From: Pyxidicoccus sp. MSG2
Lineage (GTDB): Bacteria; Myxococcota; Myxococcia; Myxococcales; Myxococcaceae
DNA: 64,000 bases
Assembly (NCBI RefSeq): GCF_026626705.1
Contig: NZ_JAPNKC010000001.1
Span: forward strand, 5,208,001-5,272,000
Direction of reading: 5' to 3'
Positions 1 to 10,377 of the stretch are shown here, piece by piece. Both the position numbers and the translations under genes were made by a program. Numbering within the stretch: the first letter of the stretch is position 1; the number at the start of each line of letters is the position of its first letter. The notes under the pieces were generated by a model. That model did not search any database, was not told the origin of the DNA, and saw nothing but the letters and a program-made list of their open reading frames with translations.

Positions 1-2720
<2,720 letters not shown>

Positions 2721-2994
2721 CGGGAGTCCTCGTGAAAGGGCGGGTGTGTCGGGTGGGGGAGACTACCCGGCCCCGTGGGGCCAGAGGTTGCGGGCCGTGA
2801 ACAGGCTGACGGGCAGGCGTGTTCCTGGCGGTGTAAGGTGCGCGCGGGGTGAAGCGGCGGACGGTCCGGCTGTCACAGGGCAACGCCCGCCACTCCGCCC
2901 CGTCGAGCACCACCGCACCGAGGGGGAAACACACCATGCCGCCGTGCAGCACCGTCCGGGCCACCGGCCCTCGCCCTGGCCGGGAGGACCGGCC

Positions 2995-3990
2995 ATGAAG
3001 AAGCTCGCCGTCCTCATCATCCACGGCATCGAGGTGGACGACCCGGGTCTCTTCGACACCGCCCTGCGCCTGCTCCGCGAGCAGTTCACCGCGCAGACGG
3101 GCGCGGCCTCCCTGGGTGCACTCGAGGTGGAGACCGTGAACTGGGCCTCCGTGCTGGAGGGCGCGGAGAAGGACTTCCTCGCGCGACATGCCCCGCCCGA
3201 CGCGGAGGACTACTGGAAGTCCCTCTACGACGGCGTGCGCAACGTCAATCAGGGCCGCGAGTCCGCGCTGGTGCCACTGATGCTGCGCATGATGAAGCCG
3301 TCCCTGCGCGGCATGGACCTGCGCTACCCCGGCCTGCGCTGGCTCATCGTCCACTTCGTGGGCGACATCATCGCCTACCAGAGCAACCCCGCGGACCCGG
3401 ACGTGTACACCGGCATCCACCGCAAGGTGGCCGAGGCGCTCGGCCGGCTGCGCGCGCGGGCCGGTGACACCGCGCCCCTGTGCGTCATCTCGCACAGCCT
3501 GGGCGGCGTCATCGCGAGCAACTACTTCTACGACTTGCAGACGCACCGGCAGACGGGGCGCGACATCATCGAGACGTCCATCCGCGCGGTGCAGGGCGAT
3601 TCACCGCTGGAGCGCGGCGAGACGCTCAGCCGCTTCTACACGCTGGGCACGCCCATGGCGCTGTGGAGCCTGCGCTACCGGCACACGGAGTTGGACCGCC
3701 CCGTCCAGGTGCCCGCGCCGGAGCTGGCGCGCTACCACCCGGGCCTCGGCGGCGAGTGGCTCAACTTCCATGACGACGATGACGTCTTCGCCTGGCCGCT
3801 CCAGCCGCTGAGTGATGCCTACCGTGAGGCCGTGGAGGACCGCCCCGTGCGCCTGGCCGGGCCGCTGTTCTCGTGGACGCCGCTGGTGCATCCCTTCTAC
3901 TGGTCCGATGACTCGGTGATGGGCGCCATTGGCGAGTCGCTCGCGGAGGCGTGGCGGGAGCTGGAGGCCACACCGCCCGTCGCGGCGTAG
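2995..3990 (+). CDS. Alpha/beta-hydrolase, lipase-like
   Basis: The ORF is 331 residues with an ATG at 2995 that opens directly on a hydrolase first strand (LAVLIIHGIE). No signal peptide is present, so the enzyme is probably cytoplasmic. The nucleophile elbow SHSLGG has Ser168. A later HDDDDVFAWPL stretch and a histidine near the C-terminus (LVHPFYW) are candidates for the acid and the base. The oxyanion region would be HGIE. The gene is divergent from the amidohydrolase across 274 bp. A short GC hairpin 43 bp after the stop may end the transcript. Substrate unknown: lipase, esterase and thioesterase activities would all fit. Confidence 0.75.
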   Translation: MKKLAVLIIHGIEVDDPGLFDTALRLLREQFTAQTGAASLGALEVETVNWASVLEGAEKDFLARHAPPDAEDYWKSLYDGVRNVNQGRESALVPLMLRMMKPSLRGMDLRYPGLRWLIVHFVGDIIAYQSNPADPDVYTGIHRKVAEALGRLRARAGDTAPLCVISHSLGGVIASNYFYDLQTHRQTGRDIIETSIRAVQGDSPLERGETLSRFYTLGTPMALWSLRYRHTELDRPVQVPAPELARYHPGLGGEWLNFHDDDDVFAWPLQPLSDAYREAVEDRPVRLAGPLFSWTPLVHPFYWSDDSVMGAIGESLAEAWRELEATPPVAA

Positions 3991-4033
3991 GAACACGCGC
4001 GCGGTATTCGAGGAATCGAAGAGAGATGCCATG

Positions 4034-4053
4034 ACCCGGAGAGAGCTCCGGGT
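4034..4053 (+). terminator. Hairpin after the hydrolase gene
   Basis: Perfect 8-bp arms ACCCGGAG and CTCCGGGT close a 4-nt loop. No U-tract follows, so this is a weak intrinsic terminator or an RNA 3' end structure. Confidence 0.4.
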
Positions 4054-4136
4054 TCAGCGGCCTTCCAGACGTCGACAATGAGCAGTCCGTTGAAACCAGC
4101 GCGCCATGCGCCGGTGATTCTGCTATCCGCATCCGC

Positions 4137-4586
4137 ATGTCGGACTTCACGCTTCCCGATGACAAGGCGGCGCGGCTGGAGCGCTGCTCCGTTTTCTACA
4201 CGGACGTCGTTCCGCACAACCACGCGCTCGGCCTGAAGCTGGTGGACATCGGTCCCGCCGAGGCCACCGTCGAGCTGCCCTATGCGGACTTCCTCGTCGG
4301 CAACCCGGAGACGGGCGTGCTCGCCGGCGGTGCCGTGACGACGCTCATCGACGCGACCTGCGGCTCGGCCGTGTTCCTGAAGCTGGGACGCTTCGCGCCG
4401 CTCGTCACGCTGGATTTGCGCATCGACTACCTGCGCCCCGCGCGCCCCGGCAGCACCCTCACCTGCGTGGCCGAGTGCTACCGCATGACGCGGCAGGTGG
4501 CCTTCGTCCGCGCGCTCGTGCACCAGGGCGACAAGAGCAATCCGGTGGCCTCTTCGCAGGGCACCTTCATGAAGCTGGAGGAGTGA
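4137..4586 (+). CDS. PaaI-type hotdog thioesterase (first of a pair)
   Basis: A 149-residue single hotdog domain, the normal size for the PaaI/YdiI thioesterase family that hydrolyses acyl- or aryl-CoA esters in the cytoplasm. Visible motifs are HNHALGLK near residue 22 and the helix motif VLAGGAVTTLIDA near residue 61, whose Asp sits at the usual catalytic position. The next gene starts 7 bp after its stop and encodes a second hotdog protein, so the two are probably co-transcribed and may form a hetero-oligomer. No neighbouring acyl-CoA pathway genes narrow down the substrate. Confidence 0.85.
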   Translation: MSDFTLPDDKAARLERCSVFYTDVVPHNHALGLKLVDIGPAEATVELPYADFLVGNPETGVLAGGAVTTLIDATCGSAVFLKLGRFAPLVTLDLRIDYLRPARPGSTLTCVAECYRMTRQVAFVRALVHQGDKSNPVASSQGTFMKLEE

Positions 4587-4593
4587 GAGCACC

Positions 4594-5052
4594 ATGAGCG
4601 ACACGACGCCCACCGCTCCCCTCGCAGACCTCGTGCGACAGGTGCGCAAGACGCGCGAGTACCGGCAGCTCACCGACGCGATTCCCTACACGCGGTACAT
4701 GGGCATCGGCGTGGAGAACCTCGCCGGAGAGATGCTCTGCCGCATGGCCTACACGCCCAAGCTCATCGGCAACAGCCTGCTGCCCGCCCTGCACGGCGGC
4801 TCGCTGGGCGCGCTGCTGGAGTCCGCCTCCGTCTTCGAGTTGCTCCTCCAGACGGACACCGAGCGCGTGCCCAAGGTCATCTCGCTCACCGTGGACTTCC
4901 TGCGCTCGGGCAAGCCGCAGGACACCTTCGCCAAGGCGCTGATTACGCGCCAGGGCCGGCGCGTCGCCAACGTGCGCGTCGAGGCCTGGCAGGATGACCG
5001 CACCCGCCCCATCGCCAGCGCCCACGCGCTGTTCCTGCTCGCCGAGCCCTGA
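4594..5052 (+). CDS. PaaI-type hotdog thioesterase (second of a pair)
   Basis: A 152-residue hotdog protein starting 7 bp after the first thioesterase. The central helix reads LPALHGGSLGALLESAS, and the later SLTVDFLRSGKPQDTFAKA strand is typical of this family. The helix carries Glu rather than Asp at the position aligned with the catalytic acid of its neighbour, so the paralogues may differ in activity or mechanism. Its start ATG follows GAGAGCACC, a weak ribosome site consistent with translational coupling to the upstream gene. A GC hairpin right after the stop probably ends the operon. Confidence 0.82.
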   Translation: MSDTTPTAPLADLVRQVRKTREYRQLTDAIPYTRYMGIGVENLAGEMLCRMAYTPKLIGNSLLPALHGGSLGALLESASVFELLLQTDTERVPKVISLTVDFLRSGKPQDTFAKALITRQGRRVANVRVEAWQDDRTRPIASAHALFLLAEP

Positions 5053-5055
5053 GAC

Positions 5056-5077
5056 GGGGCCGACGCAACCCGGCCCC
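5056..5077 (+). terminator. Hairpin after the thioesterase pair
   Basis: Arms GGGGCCG and CGGCCCC pair perfectly around an 8-nt loop, 4 bp after the second thioesterase stop. No clear U-tract follows. Confidence 0.4.
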
Positions 5078-5105
5078 ATGGCTCGCGATAATCCCCGTGT
5101 AGGTC

Positions 5106-5121
5106 TGGCGCCCAGGCGCCA
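5106..5121. promoter_or_regulatory. 16-bp dyad upstream of the 606-residue protein gene
   Basis: TGGCGCC and GGCGCCA flank two bases, 17 bp before the ATG at 5139 and just before its GAGGGGGG ribosome site. The position suits an operator or a 5'-leader hairpin that could occlude ribosome binding. Function not shown. Confidence 0.35.
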
Positions 5122-5138
5122 AAGAGGGGGGATTCAAC

Positions 5139-6959
5139 ATGGACGGCGTTTCTCGTTTTTCGGGCCAGAGCAGCCCGCGTATCTCGTCGACGCAGCAGTC
5201 TTCTCCAGCGCCGGAGTCCGGCTCCCGCCCGGAGCCCGAGACAGCCCAGCGCGAGCGGGTGGACCTGTTCTCCCAGAGCCGCTTCGAGTCCGGCAACCCG
5301 GTGCGCGCCTTCTCCGAGCCCGCCGCGCCTCCAGCGCTCCCGCCGCCTCCGCCCCTGCCTCCGGATGCAACCCAGGAGCAGCGTGAGACGGCCGCGCGGC
5401 AGTGGCAGGACTACTGCAACCAGTTCAAGACGAACGCCCTCACCGAGCTCACCCGCAAGAAGGACACCCGGCTCCCCGACGCCGCCGCCAACACGCTGAT
5501 GCACGGCGGCAGGAGCAGCGACGTCTTCGTCGCCGGCCGCTCCAACGTGCCCGGCAACGAGAACGTCCCCGCCTTCTTCCAGGACTTCCCCAGCAGCGCC
5601 AACCGGCAGATGCAGCTCTACACCTTCTGCCGACCCGAGCCGGGGCAGACGCTGAACCCGAACGACCCCAAGCAGTGGGCGTCCTTCGAGGTGTACGGCG
5701 ACATCTGCAAGGCGTACTCGGACCCGGGCTTCACCAGCGACAAGCTGGGCACCAACTCCGTGCTCGGCTTCCCCGACTCCGGCCGCGAGGACGCGCGGCG
5801 CACCGGCGCACCCTTCCTCGAGGACCCGCTGGTGAAGGACCGGGCCGAGGTGCCCTTCCAGAAGTTCCAGAACGGCTACCTCGTGGACCTGGGCGGCAAG
5901 GTGCAGGCCTTCGGCCTCGACGGCAAGCGCCTGGGCACCGCGTGGCCCGAGGGGAAGATGGACGCCGGCGGCGTGAGCGGCCCCGGCGGTCCCCAGAAGC
6001 CGACGGGCCCGTACGGCGTCTTCGGCGCGAGGACGGGCGACACGTCCTTCGGCAACGAGACGGTGCAGCTCGGCACGTCCGCCCAGTACGGCGGCGCCAT
6101 CAACAGCCTCGTCTACGACGGCAAGGAATTCATCAACAACATCGACCATGGCCGGCAGATGCAGGTGGCGTACTCGCTGGACAGCAGCGGCGAGACGCTG
6201 ATGCCCACCGAGGCCGGCAACAACCGGGACTTCGACGGCCCCACGTCCACCACCGTGGTGCGGGGCGTGGACGTGAAGGACGGCAGCGTCACCACCACCG
6301 TCAACCCCGCCTACTGGCTGGAGCCCGGCGAGGCCGCCGGTGGCTACAACGGCCCGAACGCCCGCGTCGCGAAGAACACCACCGAGGTGTCCGCGGACAC
6401 GCTGTCCAAGACGGTGACGGCCGGCGTGGGCGGGCACTCCAACGTCATCCAGTACGACAGCCACATCCACCTGGCCGAGAAGCACGACAACATCTACGTG
6501 GAGGCGCCCACCACGTACATGCCGGAGGAATTCGAGCGTCACTTCCGCTTCGACCCGGCCACCGGTGAGACACGCGAGTACGCCCGCGTCCACTCGGAGC
6601 TGGACCCGAAGGACCCGAACGCCAAGGGCTTCAAGGACGAGGCCGGCAACGTGCCGCTCATCGTCTCCACGCCGGACGGCAAGCACGCCATGGCCATCTG
6701 GTCTCCGGACGAGGCGCGCACGGACCTGCAGTACCGCTTCCACCAGTTCGACTTCGCCAACACCGGCGGAGACACCCGGTACAACGCCAGCAAGATGGGC
6801 GTCACCTTCGGGCTGGGCAACAACGTGCCCCAGGACATCGACACGCGCACCTACGTCGTCGTCGGCACCGTGGACGAGGTGAAGGCCCGCCTCGCGGAGC
6901 TGTACGGGCAGAACCCCACCGGCGTGAACCGCGTCTGGCCGGAGTCGAAGCCGATTTGA
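5139..6959 (+). CDS. Hypothetical protein with LGFP-like segment and beta-sandwich-like C-terminal half
   Basis: A 606-residue protein with a strong ribosome site (AAAGAGGGGGG). There is no classical signal peptide; the first 95 residues are Ser/Pro/Gln-rich and end in a polyproline run. Around residues 200-280 a segment with LGFPDSG, FQKFQNGYL and a closing GKRLG resembles an LGFP repeat, a wall- or glycan-associated module. The second half (YGGAINSLVYDGKEFIN, HGRQMQVAY, HIHLAEKHD) looks like a galactose-mutarotase or lectin-type beta-sandwich. No catalytic site is obvious. A role in binding or handling extracellular polysaccharide is inference only. Export without a visible signal peptide would need an unusual route. 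Confidence 0.6.
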   Translation: MDGVSRFSGQSSPRISSTQQSSPAPESGSRPEPETAQRERVDLFSQSRFESGNPVRAFSEPAAPPALPPPPPLPPDATQEQRETAARQWQDYCNQFKTNALTELTRKKDTRLPDAAANTLMHGGRSSDVFVAGRSNVPGNENVPAFFQDFPSSANRQMQLYTFCRPEPGQTLNPNDPKQWASFEVYGDICKAYSDPGFTSDKLGTNSVLGFPDSGREDARRTGAPFLEDPLVKDRAEVPFQKFQNGYLVDLGGKVQAFGLDGKRLGTAWPEGKMDAGGVSGPGGPQKPTGPYGVFGARTGDTSFGNETVQLGTSAQYGGAINSLVYDGKEFINNIDHGRQMQVAYSLDSSGETLMPTEAGNNRDFDGPTSTTVVRGVDVKDGSVTTTVNPAYWLEPGEAAGGYNGPNARVAKNTTEVSADTLSKTVTAGVGGHSNVIQYDSHIHLAEKHDNIYVEAPTTYMPEEFERHFRFDPATGETREYARVHSELDPKDPNAKGFKDEAGNVPLIVSTPDGKHAMAIWSPDEARTDLQYRFHQFDFANTGGDTRYNASKMGVTFGLGNNVPQDIDTRTYVVVGTVDEVKARLAELYGQNPTGVNRVWPESKPI

Positions 6960-7076
6960 GGCGTGCCCTGCGCTCCTGCGTCGGGCCGCTCGCTCCGCTG
7001 GCCGCCCTCCCCTGGTCTCTCGCATGCCGTCGCCTCCACCTTCCAGCCGGAACTTCCATGCCGAAGGAGGCAGGCA

Positions 7077-7883
7077 ATGAAGCGATGGATGGGTTGGATG
7101 CTGATGGGCTCGCTGGCGATGGGAGGGGCGGCCATCGCGCAGGACGCGCCGGGGCAGAAGCAGCCCTCGGAGGACCGCAGCGGGCAGAAGGAGAGCGGAG
7201 CGCAGAACGGGACGGATGACACCCAGGGCATGTTCCGCATGGGCGAGGCCGACGCCATCGACCAGGGCGCGGATGTGACTGACACGACCGGAGGCATGCA
7301 GGGCACGGGGGGCTCCGGCCAGCAGGCCCAGCCCGCGAAGCCGGATGCGGCCGGCGCGAAGTTGATGGACGAAGGGCTGCTGCCCATCCCCACCACTGAG
7401 CAGGCCTATCTGGAGATGCTGCACCACGGAAACCAGAAGGAGGTGCGGCTCGGCCAGCTCGCGCAACAGAAGGGCACGTCGCAGGGCGTGAAGGACTTCG
7501 GCGCGCGGCTGGTGAAGGACCACCAGGCCGCGGACCAGAAGCTCCTGACGTACGCGCAGAAGAAGAACCTCCAGCTCGGTGAGCCGAAGGCGGACGACGA
7601 CTTCACGAAGACGATGAAGAACGCCAGCGAGGCCGACCTGGCGAAGCTCCAGTCCCTCCAGGGTCCCGCCTTCGACCGCGCCTTCCTGGCCAGCATGGTG
7701 GGCGGCCATGACGCCAACATCGCCAAGGTGATGGCCGGACAGAAGCAGTTCGCCAGCAACGCCGAGCTGAAGGGACTGCTCGACGGACTGCTGCCCACGA
7801 TGAAGGCGCACCGTGACGAGGCGTACCGCCTGCTCGGCCAGGAGAAGCCGCGCCAGGCCCGCACGCCGCCGCAGACCCGCTGA
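7077..7883 (+). CDS. Exported DUF4142 protein
   Basis: The ATG at 7077 is preceded by a perfect AAGGAGG with 6-nt spacing and gives a signal peptide ending at AIAQD, so 268 residues is preferred over longer in-frame starts. A Gln/Gly/Asp-rich linker (about 25-95) leads to a four-helix ferritin-like DUF4142 domain (about 100-255). Landmarks are EMLHHGNQKEVRLGQLA, VKDFGARLVKDHQAAD, GPAFDRAFLASMVGGHD and LPTMKAHRDEAYRLL. DUF4142 proteins are periplasmic and common in environmental bacteria; their biochemical role is unknown. The gene stands alone in its transcript, and a strong hairpin lies 60 bp past the stop. Confidence 0.85.
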   Translation: MKRWMGWMLMGSLAMGGAAIAQDAPGQKQPSEDRSGQKESGAQNGTDDTQGMFRMGEADAIDQGADVTDTTGGMQGTGGSGQQAQPAKPDAAGAKLMDEGLLPIPTTEQAYLEMLHHGNQKEVRLGQLAQQKGTSQGVKDFGARLVKDHQAADQKLLTYAQKKNLQLGEPKADDDFTKTMKNASEADLAKLQSLQGPAFDRAFLASMVGGHDANIAKVMAGQKQFASNAELKGLLDGLLPTMKAHRDEAYRLLGQEKPRQARTPPQTR

Positions 7884-8400
7884 CGCGGCTCGTGCGCTCG
7901 GCGCGTGATGACCGACACGGTGTCGCGGGGGAACGCGTCGTCCCGGGTCCACGCCTTGACGTGCGTGGACCCGGCGCCGTCACCCGGGCACCTTTTGGAC
8001 CGGAACACAGCTCCACGACGCGCGGTGGAGGCTGGAGCACCGGGGGACAGGCCCGCAGTCCCGCGGTGCACAGCGAGGCCCGCATGCCCCGCGGGCCGGG
8101 CTCGTCCGCGGCCGTACGGACCTTGGGACGCGGGTGTGGGTTGATGGGGCGCAACCGGCGCTGCCGTGCTCGCGTGCACACCCCGGCCAGGGTCCGCGCC
8201 CGGCTTCCGGGCCGGCTCGGAGGCTTTCCTTGTTACAGGGCCCTTCCCCATTTCTACAGGGTGCGGCGCCGCGTGCGTCCCGACTGCGTGCGTCTGGCGT
8301 CGCACCCGAGGCGGGGCCGCCGCACGGCCGGTAACAGGCGGCTGCGGCGCCGGGTGGAGAGTCCGCCAGACACCGGACCTTTCAACGGCCCTGCACCGTC
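7884..8400. other. Gene-free spacer with several inverted repeats
   Basis: I find no convincing gene here. Besides the 12-bp-stem hairpin listed separately, there is an odd palindrome CGACAC-G-GTGTCG at 7913-7925 and arms GGCCCGC/GCGGGCC at 8077-8097. The local sequence between 8225 and 8265 is less GC-rich than its surroundings. It could hold promoters or a structured non-coding RNA, but nothing identifies either. Confidence 0.5.
7943..7974 (+). terminator. Strong 12-bp-stem hairpin after the DUF4142 gene
   Basis: Arms CCGGGTCCACGC (7943-7954) and GCGTGGACCCGG (7963-7974) pair perfectly around an 8-nt loop. A TTTT occurs about 20 bp later. A terminator or a processed 3' end is likely. Confidence 0.5.
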
Positions 8401-8416
8401 CGGCACGTCCCCTGCT
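8401..8416 (+). promoter_or_regulatory. Sigma-54-type promoter candidate for the TPR gene
   Basis: CGGCACGTCCCCTGCT matches TGGCACG-N4-TTGCW except at positions 1 and 12. The GG and GC pairs have the required spacing. The predicted transcript would start near 8427 and leave a leader of about 25 nt before the ATG at 8452. Confidence 0.45.
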
Positions 8417-8451
8417 TCCTGTCCCCCCCATCGGCAAGGGGGGCCAGGGAG

Positions 8452-9600
8452 ATGGGCGAGCGGGAGTTGATGAAGTTGAGGGAGCTGAAGGAAGCCGCGC
8501 ACGCCCTGTTCGCGAGGGGGCGGTATGTCCAGTGCACGGAGACCTACGCGCGCATCCTCCGGCTGGCTCCGAAGGACCCGAACGTGCGCGTGCGCCACGC
8601 GGAGTCCTGCCGCCGCGCGGGAGACCGCCAGTCGGCCATCGCCTCGTATCGTGCCGCGTCGGAGCTGCTGATGGAGCAGGGCTGCGAGTCGCGGGCCCGG
8701 GGCGCGCTGCGCGCCGCGCTCGAGCTGGACCCGAAGGACCCGATGATCATCGCGGACCTGGCGCGGCTGGGACAGCAGGCGTCGCCCGTCAGTGCGCCGG
8801 AGGACGAGCGAGTCCATCCGCTGGGCGCCACCGGATTCTTCGAGCGGCAGGGCACCGCGTCCGCGAAGGGCGCCGCGACGCCTCGAGCCTCCCACCCGGG
8901 ACACGTGTCGCCGCCGCCTCCGCCGCCTCCGTCGTACATCCTCCGCGCGGCCGAGGAGACTCCCGCGCCGGCGGCACTTCCCGCCGTGCCCGCCGTCGCG
9001 CCGCTGCACGCGGACGCACCGGGTGCGACGGGGCGGGCCCTGGCGCCGATTCCCCGGATGAACCCGGTGCGCGCGAGCGGTGTCGTGCCGAGCATCACCC
9101 CCGTCATCCAGGGACGGCTCATCACCCAGGCGCCGGTGCCGGCCGGAGATGGGGCCTCGGGGAGGCCAGCCGCCGTGCCTCCGGCGCCGCGTCCCTCGCG
9201 TCCCAGCCTGGCCACGATGGCGCCGCTGCCCGCGCTGGCCCGTTCCGCGGGAGCGCCGCTGCCTCGTCCAGCGGCCACGCCGGGACAGAACGTGGTCCCG
9301 GGTTCAGCCTCGCTGACGATGCTGCCGATTCCTCCCCGGGCGGGTGCGACTCCCGGAGCCGGCGGTGACGCTCGCGCCGCCGCACCGGCTGCGATGCCGT
9401 ACCGTCCCGAGCTGCGCCGCCTGGGCCCGAATGCCGTCGCGCTCCGGGTGTCGCCGCAGGCGCGCTGGGTCATCATCCGCTCGGACAGCCCGCTGGAGGT
9501 GAGCCGCGCCGAGTCGCTCCCCGCGCCCGGCGCGCAGCAGGCCGGGGCGGCGTATGCACCCGAGCCGCACTCCGTGAGTCCCGCGTCCGCCAATCACTGA
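8452..9600 (+). CDS. TPR-containing protein with long Ala/Pro-rich tail
   Basis: A 382-residue protein without a signal peptide. Residues 1-105 form two to three TPR-like helix pairs (ALFARGRYVQCTETYARIL, LAPKDPNVRVRHAESCRRAGD, ALRAALELDPKDP). The remaining 275 residues are a disordered Ala/Pro/Arg-rich region with one polyproline run, apart from a short ordered-looking segment near 335-360 (LGPNAVALRVSPQARWVIIRSD). TPRs mediate protein contacts, so an adaptor in signalling or an assembly is plausible but not shown. The ATG at 8452 follows CCAGGGAG. Confidence 0.7.
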   Translation: MGERELMKLRELKEAAHALFARGRYVQCTETYARILRLAPKDPNVRVRHAESCRRAGDRQSAIASYRAASELLMEQGCESRARGALRAALELDPKDPMIIADLARLGQQASPVSAPEDERVHPLGATGFFERQGTASAKGAATPRASHPGHVSPPPPPPPSYILRAAEETPAPAALPAVPAVAPLHADAPGATGRALAPIPRMNPVRASGVVPSITPVIQGRLITQAPVPAGDGASGRPAAVPPAPRPSRPSLATMAPLPALARSAGAPLPRPAATPGQNVVPGSASLTMLPIPPRAGATPGAGGDARAAAPAAMPYRPELRRLGPNAVALRVSPQARWVIIRSDSPLEVSRAESLPAPGAQQAGAAYAPEPHSVSPASANH

Positions 9601-9613
9601 GCCTCCAAGAGAG

Positions 9614-9712
9614 GCACTGCCGAGCTGGACGCGCGCCGTGTCCGGCGCACTGCCGAGCTGGACGCGCGCCGTGTCCGGCGCACTGCCGAGCTGGACGCGC
9701 GCCGTGTCCGGC
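9614..9712. repeat. Three exact 33-bp tandem repeats
   Basis: Units start at 9614, 9647 and 9680, each beginning GCACTGCCGAGCTGGACGCG and differing only at the edge of the last copy. They lie between the 3' ends of two convergent genes. The period is a multiple of three and stays open on the plus strand, but no ribosome site supports translation. This is probably a variable-number repeat. Confidence 0.85.
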
Positions 9713-9726
9713 GCGCGTCCGAGTGC

Positions 9727-10056
9727 CTACATGGACACGGACTTCTTCGGGTCGATCTGCTTCTTCTGCTCGGGAACCGGAGCCTTCACGGGCGTCTGCT
9801 GCGCCTCGGTGCTCTCGGCGGGCAGCTGCGCCTTCACCGGCGCCTCGCAGTGGTCACCCTTCCGGTTCGGGTGGCAGTGCCGGATGCCGTACACGTGGTG
9901 GCAACCGCAGGGGTCCACCCGCTTCTTCGCGCAGGTGGAAGGACTGAACACCGGCGCGGCCACCATCTCCGGCGTCTCCTTCGTGTACGACTGATTCTGT
10001 TCCACCGGGGCCGTGTTCAGCGCCACCGCCAGGAAAATCCCACCGAGAAAACCCAT
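9727..10056 (-). CDS. Small exported Cys-rich protein
   Basis: The preferred ATG at 10056 gives 109 residues with a short hydrophobic leader (MGFLGGIFLAVALNTAP); an upstream in-frame start would add 44 residues that do not look like protein. The core has six Cys and several His within about 32 residues, with elements CAKK, DPCGCHHVYG, RHCHP and DHCEAP. A Lys/Pro/Gln-rich tail follows. The Cys/His spacing suggests disulphides or metal binding after export. I do not recognise the family. It ends next to the 33-bp repeat array and is divergent from rtcB. Confidence 0.6.
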   Translation of the reverse strand: MGFLGGIFLAVALNTAPVEQNQSYTKETPEMVAAPVFSPSTCAKKRVDPCGCHHVYGIRHCHPNRKGDHCEAPVKAQLPAESTEAQQTPVKAPVPEQKKQIDPKKSVSM

Positions 10057-10377
10057 CGCCCCACCCCCTACCTGGATGCTGAGCAATGGATGGGAATGGG
10101 CGCGGTACACCGCAAGCCCCATGGCGATCGGATTCGTGCCGTTCGCATGCGAGCCGACTGTCGCTCGGCCCTCCGCGCGCGGGGGCACGCGCCCCGTCTC
10201 ATCCCAAGGTGGGAGTCCGACGTCGTCACGGCAACACGGAGCCGGAGGAAATCACTCGCCTTCCCGCCTGCCCCCCCACCATCCTCGGTGCGAGTCGGAT
10301 TTCGGGCGCCGCCGGTCAGCCTCTCCCGGACGCTCCCGTCCCTGCCGCCTGTTCAGCCCTCTCCGGGGAGTCACGCC
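10057..10377. other. Divergent intergenic region upstream of rtcB
   Basis: 321 bp that must carry promoters for the Cys-rich protein and for rtcB. I find no sigma-54 match, long palindrome or small gene. In particular, the sigma-54/RtcR arrangement known for E. coli rtcBA is not visible. Confidence 0.5.

Noticed and set aside
4749..7952. Minus-strand open frame of 1067 codons
   Set aside because: It is antisense to four well-supported genes. Long stop-free antisense frames are expected when third positions are nearly all G or C, and its translation is Arg/Ala/Val-rich without domains.
9614..9712. 33-bp repeats as a CRISPR array
   Set aside because: The copies are contiguous, without spacers.
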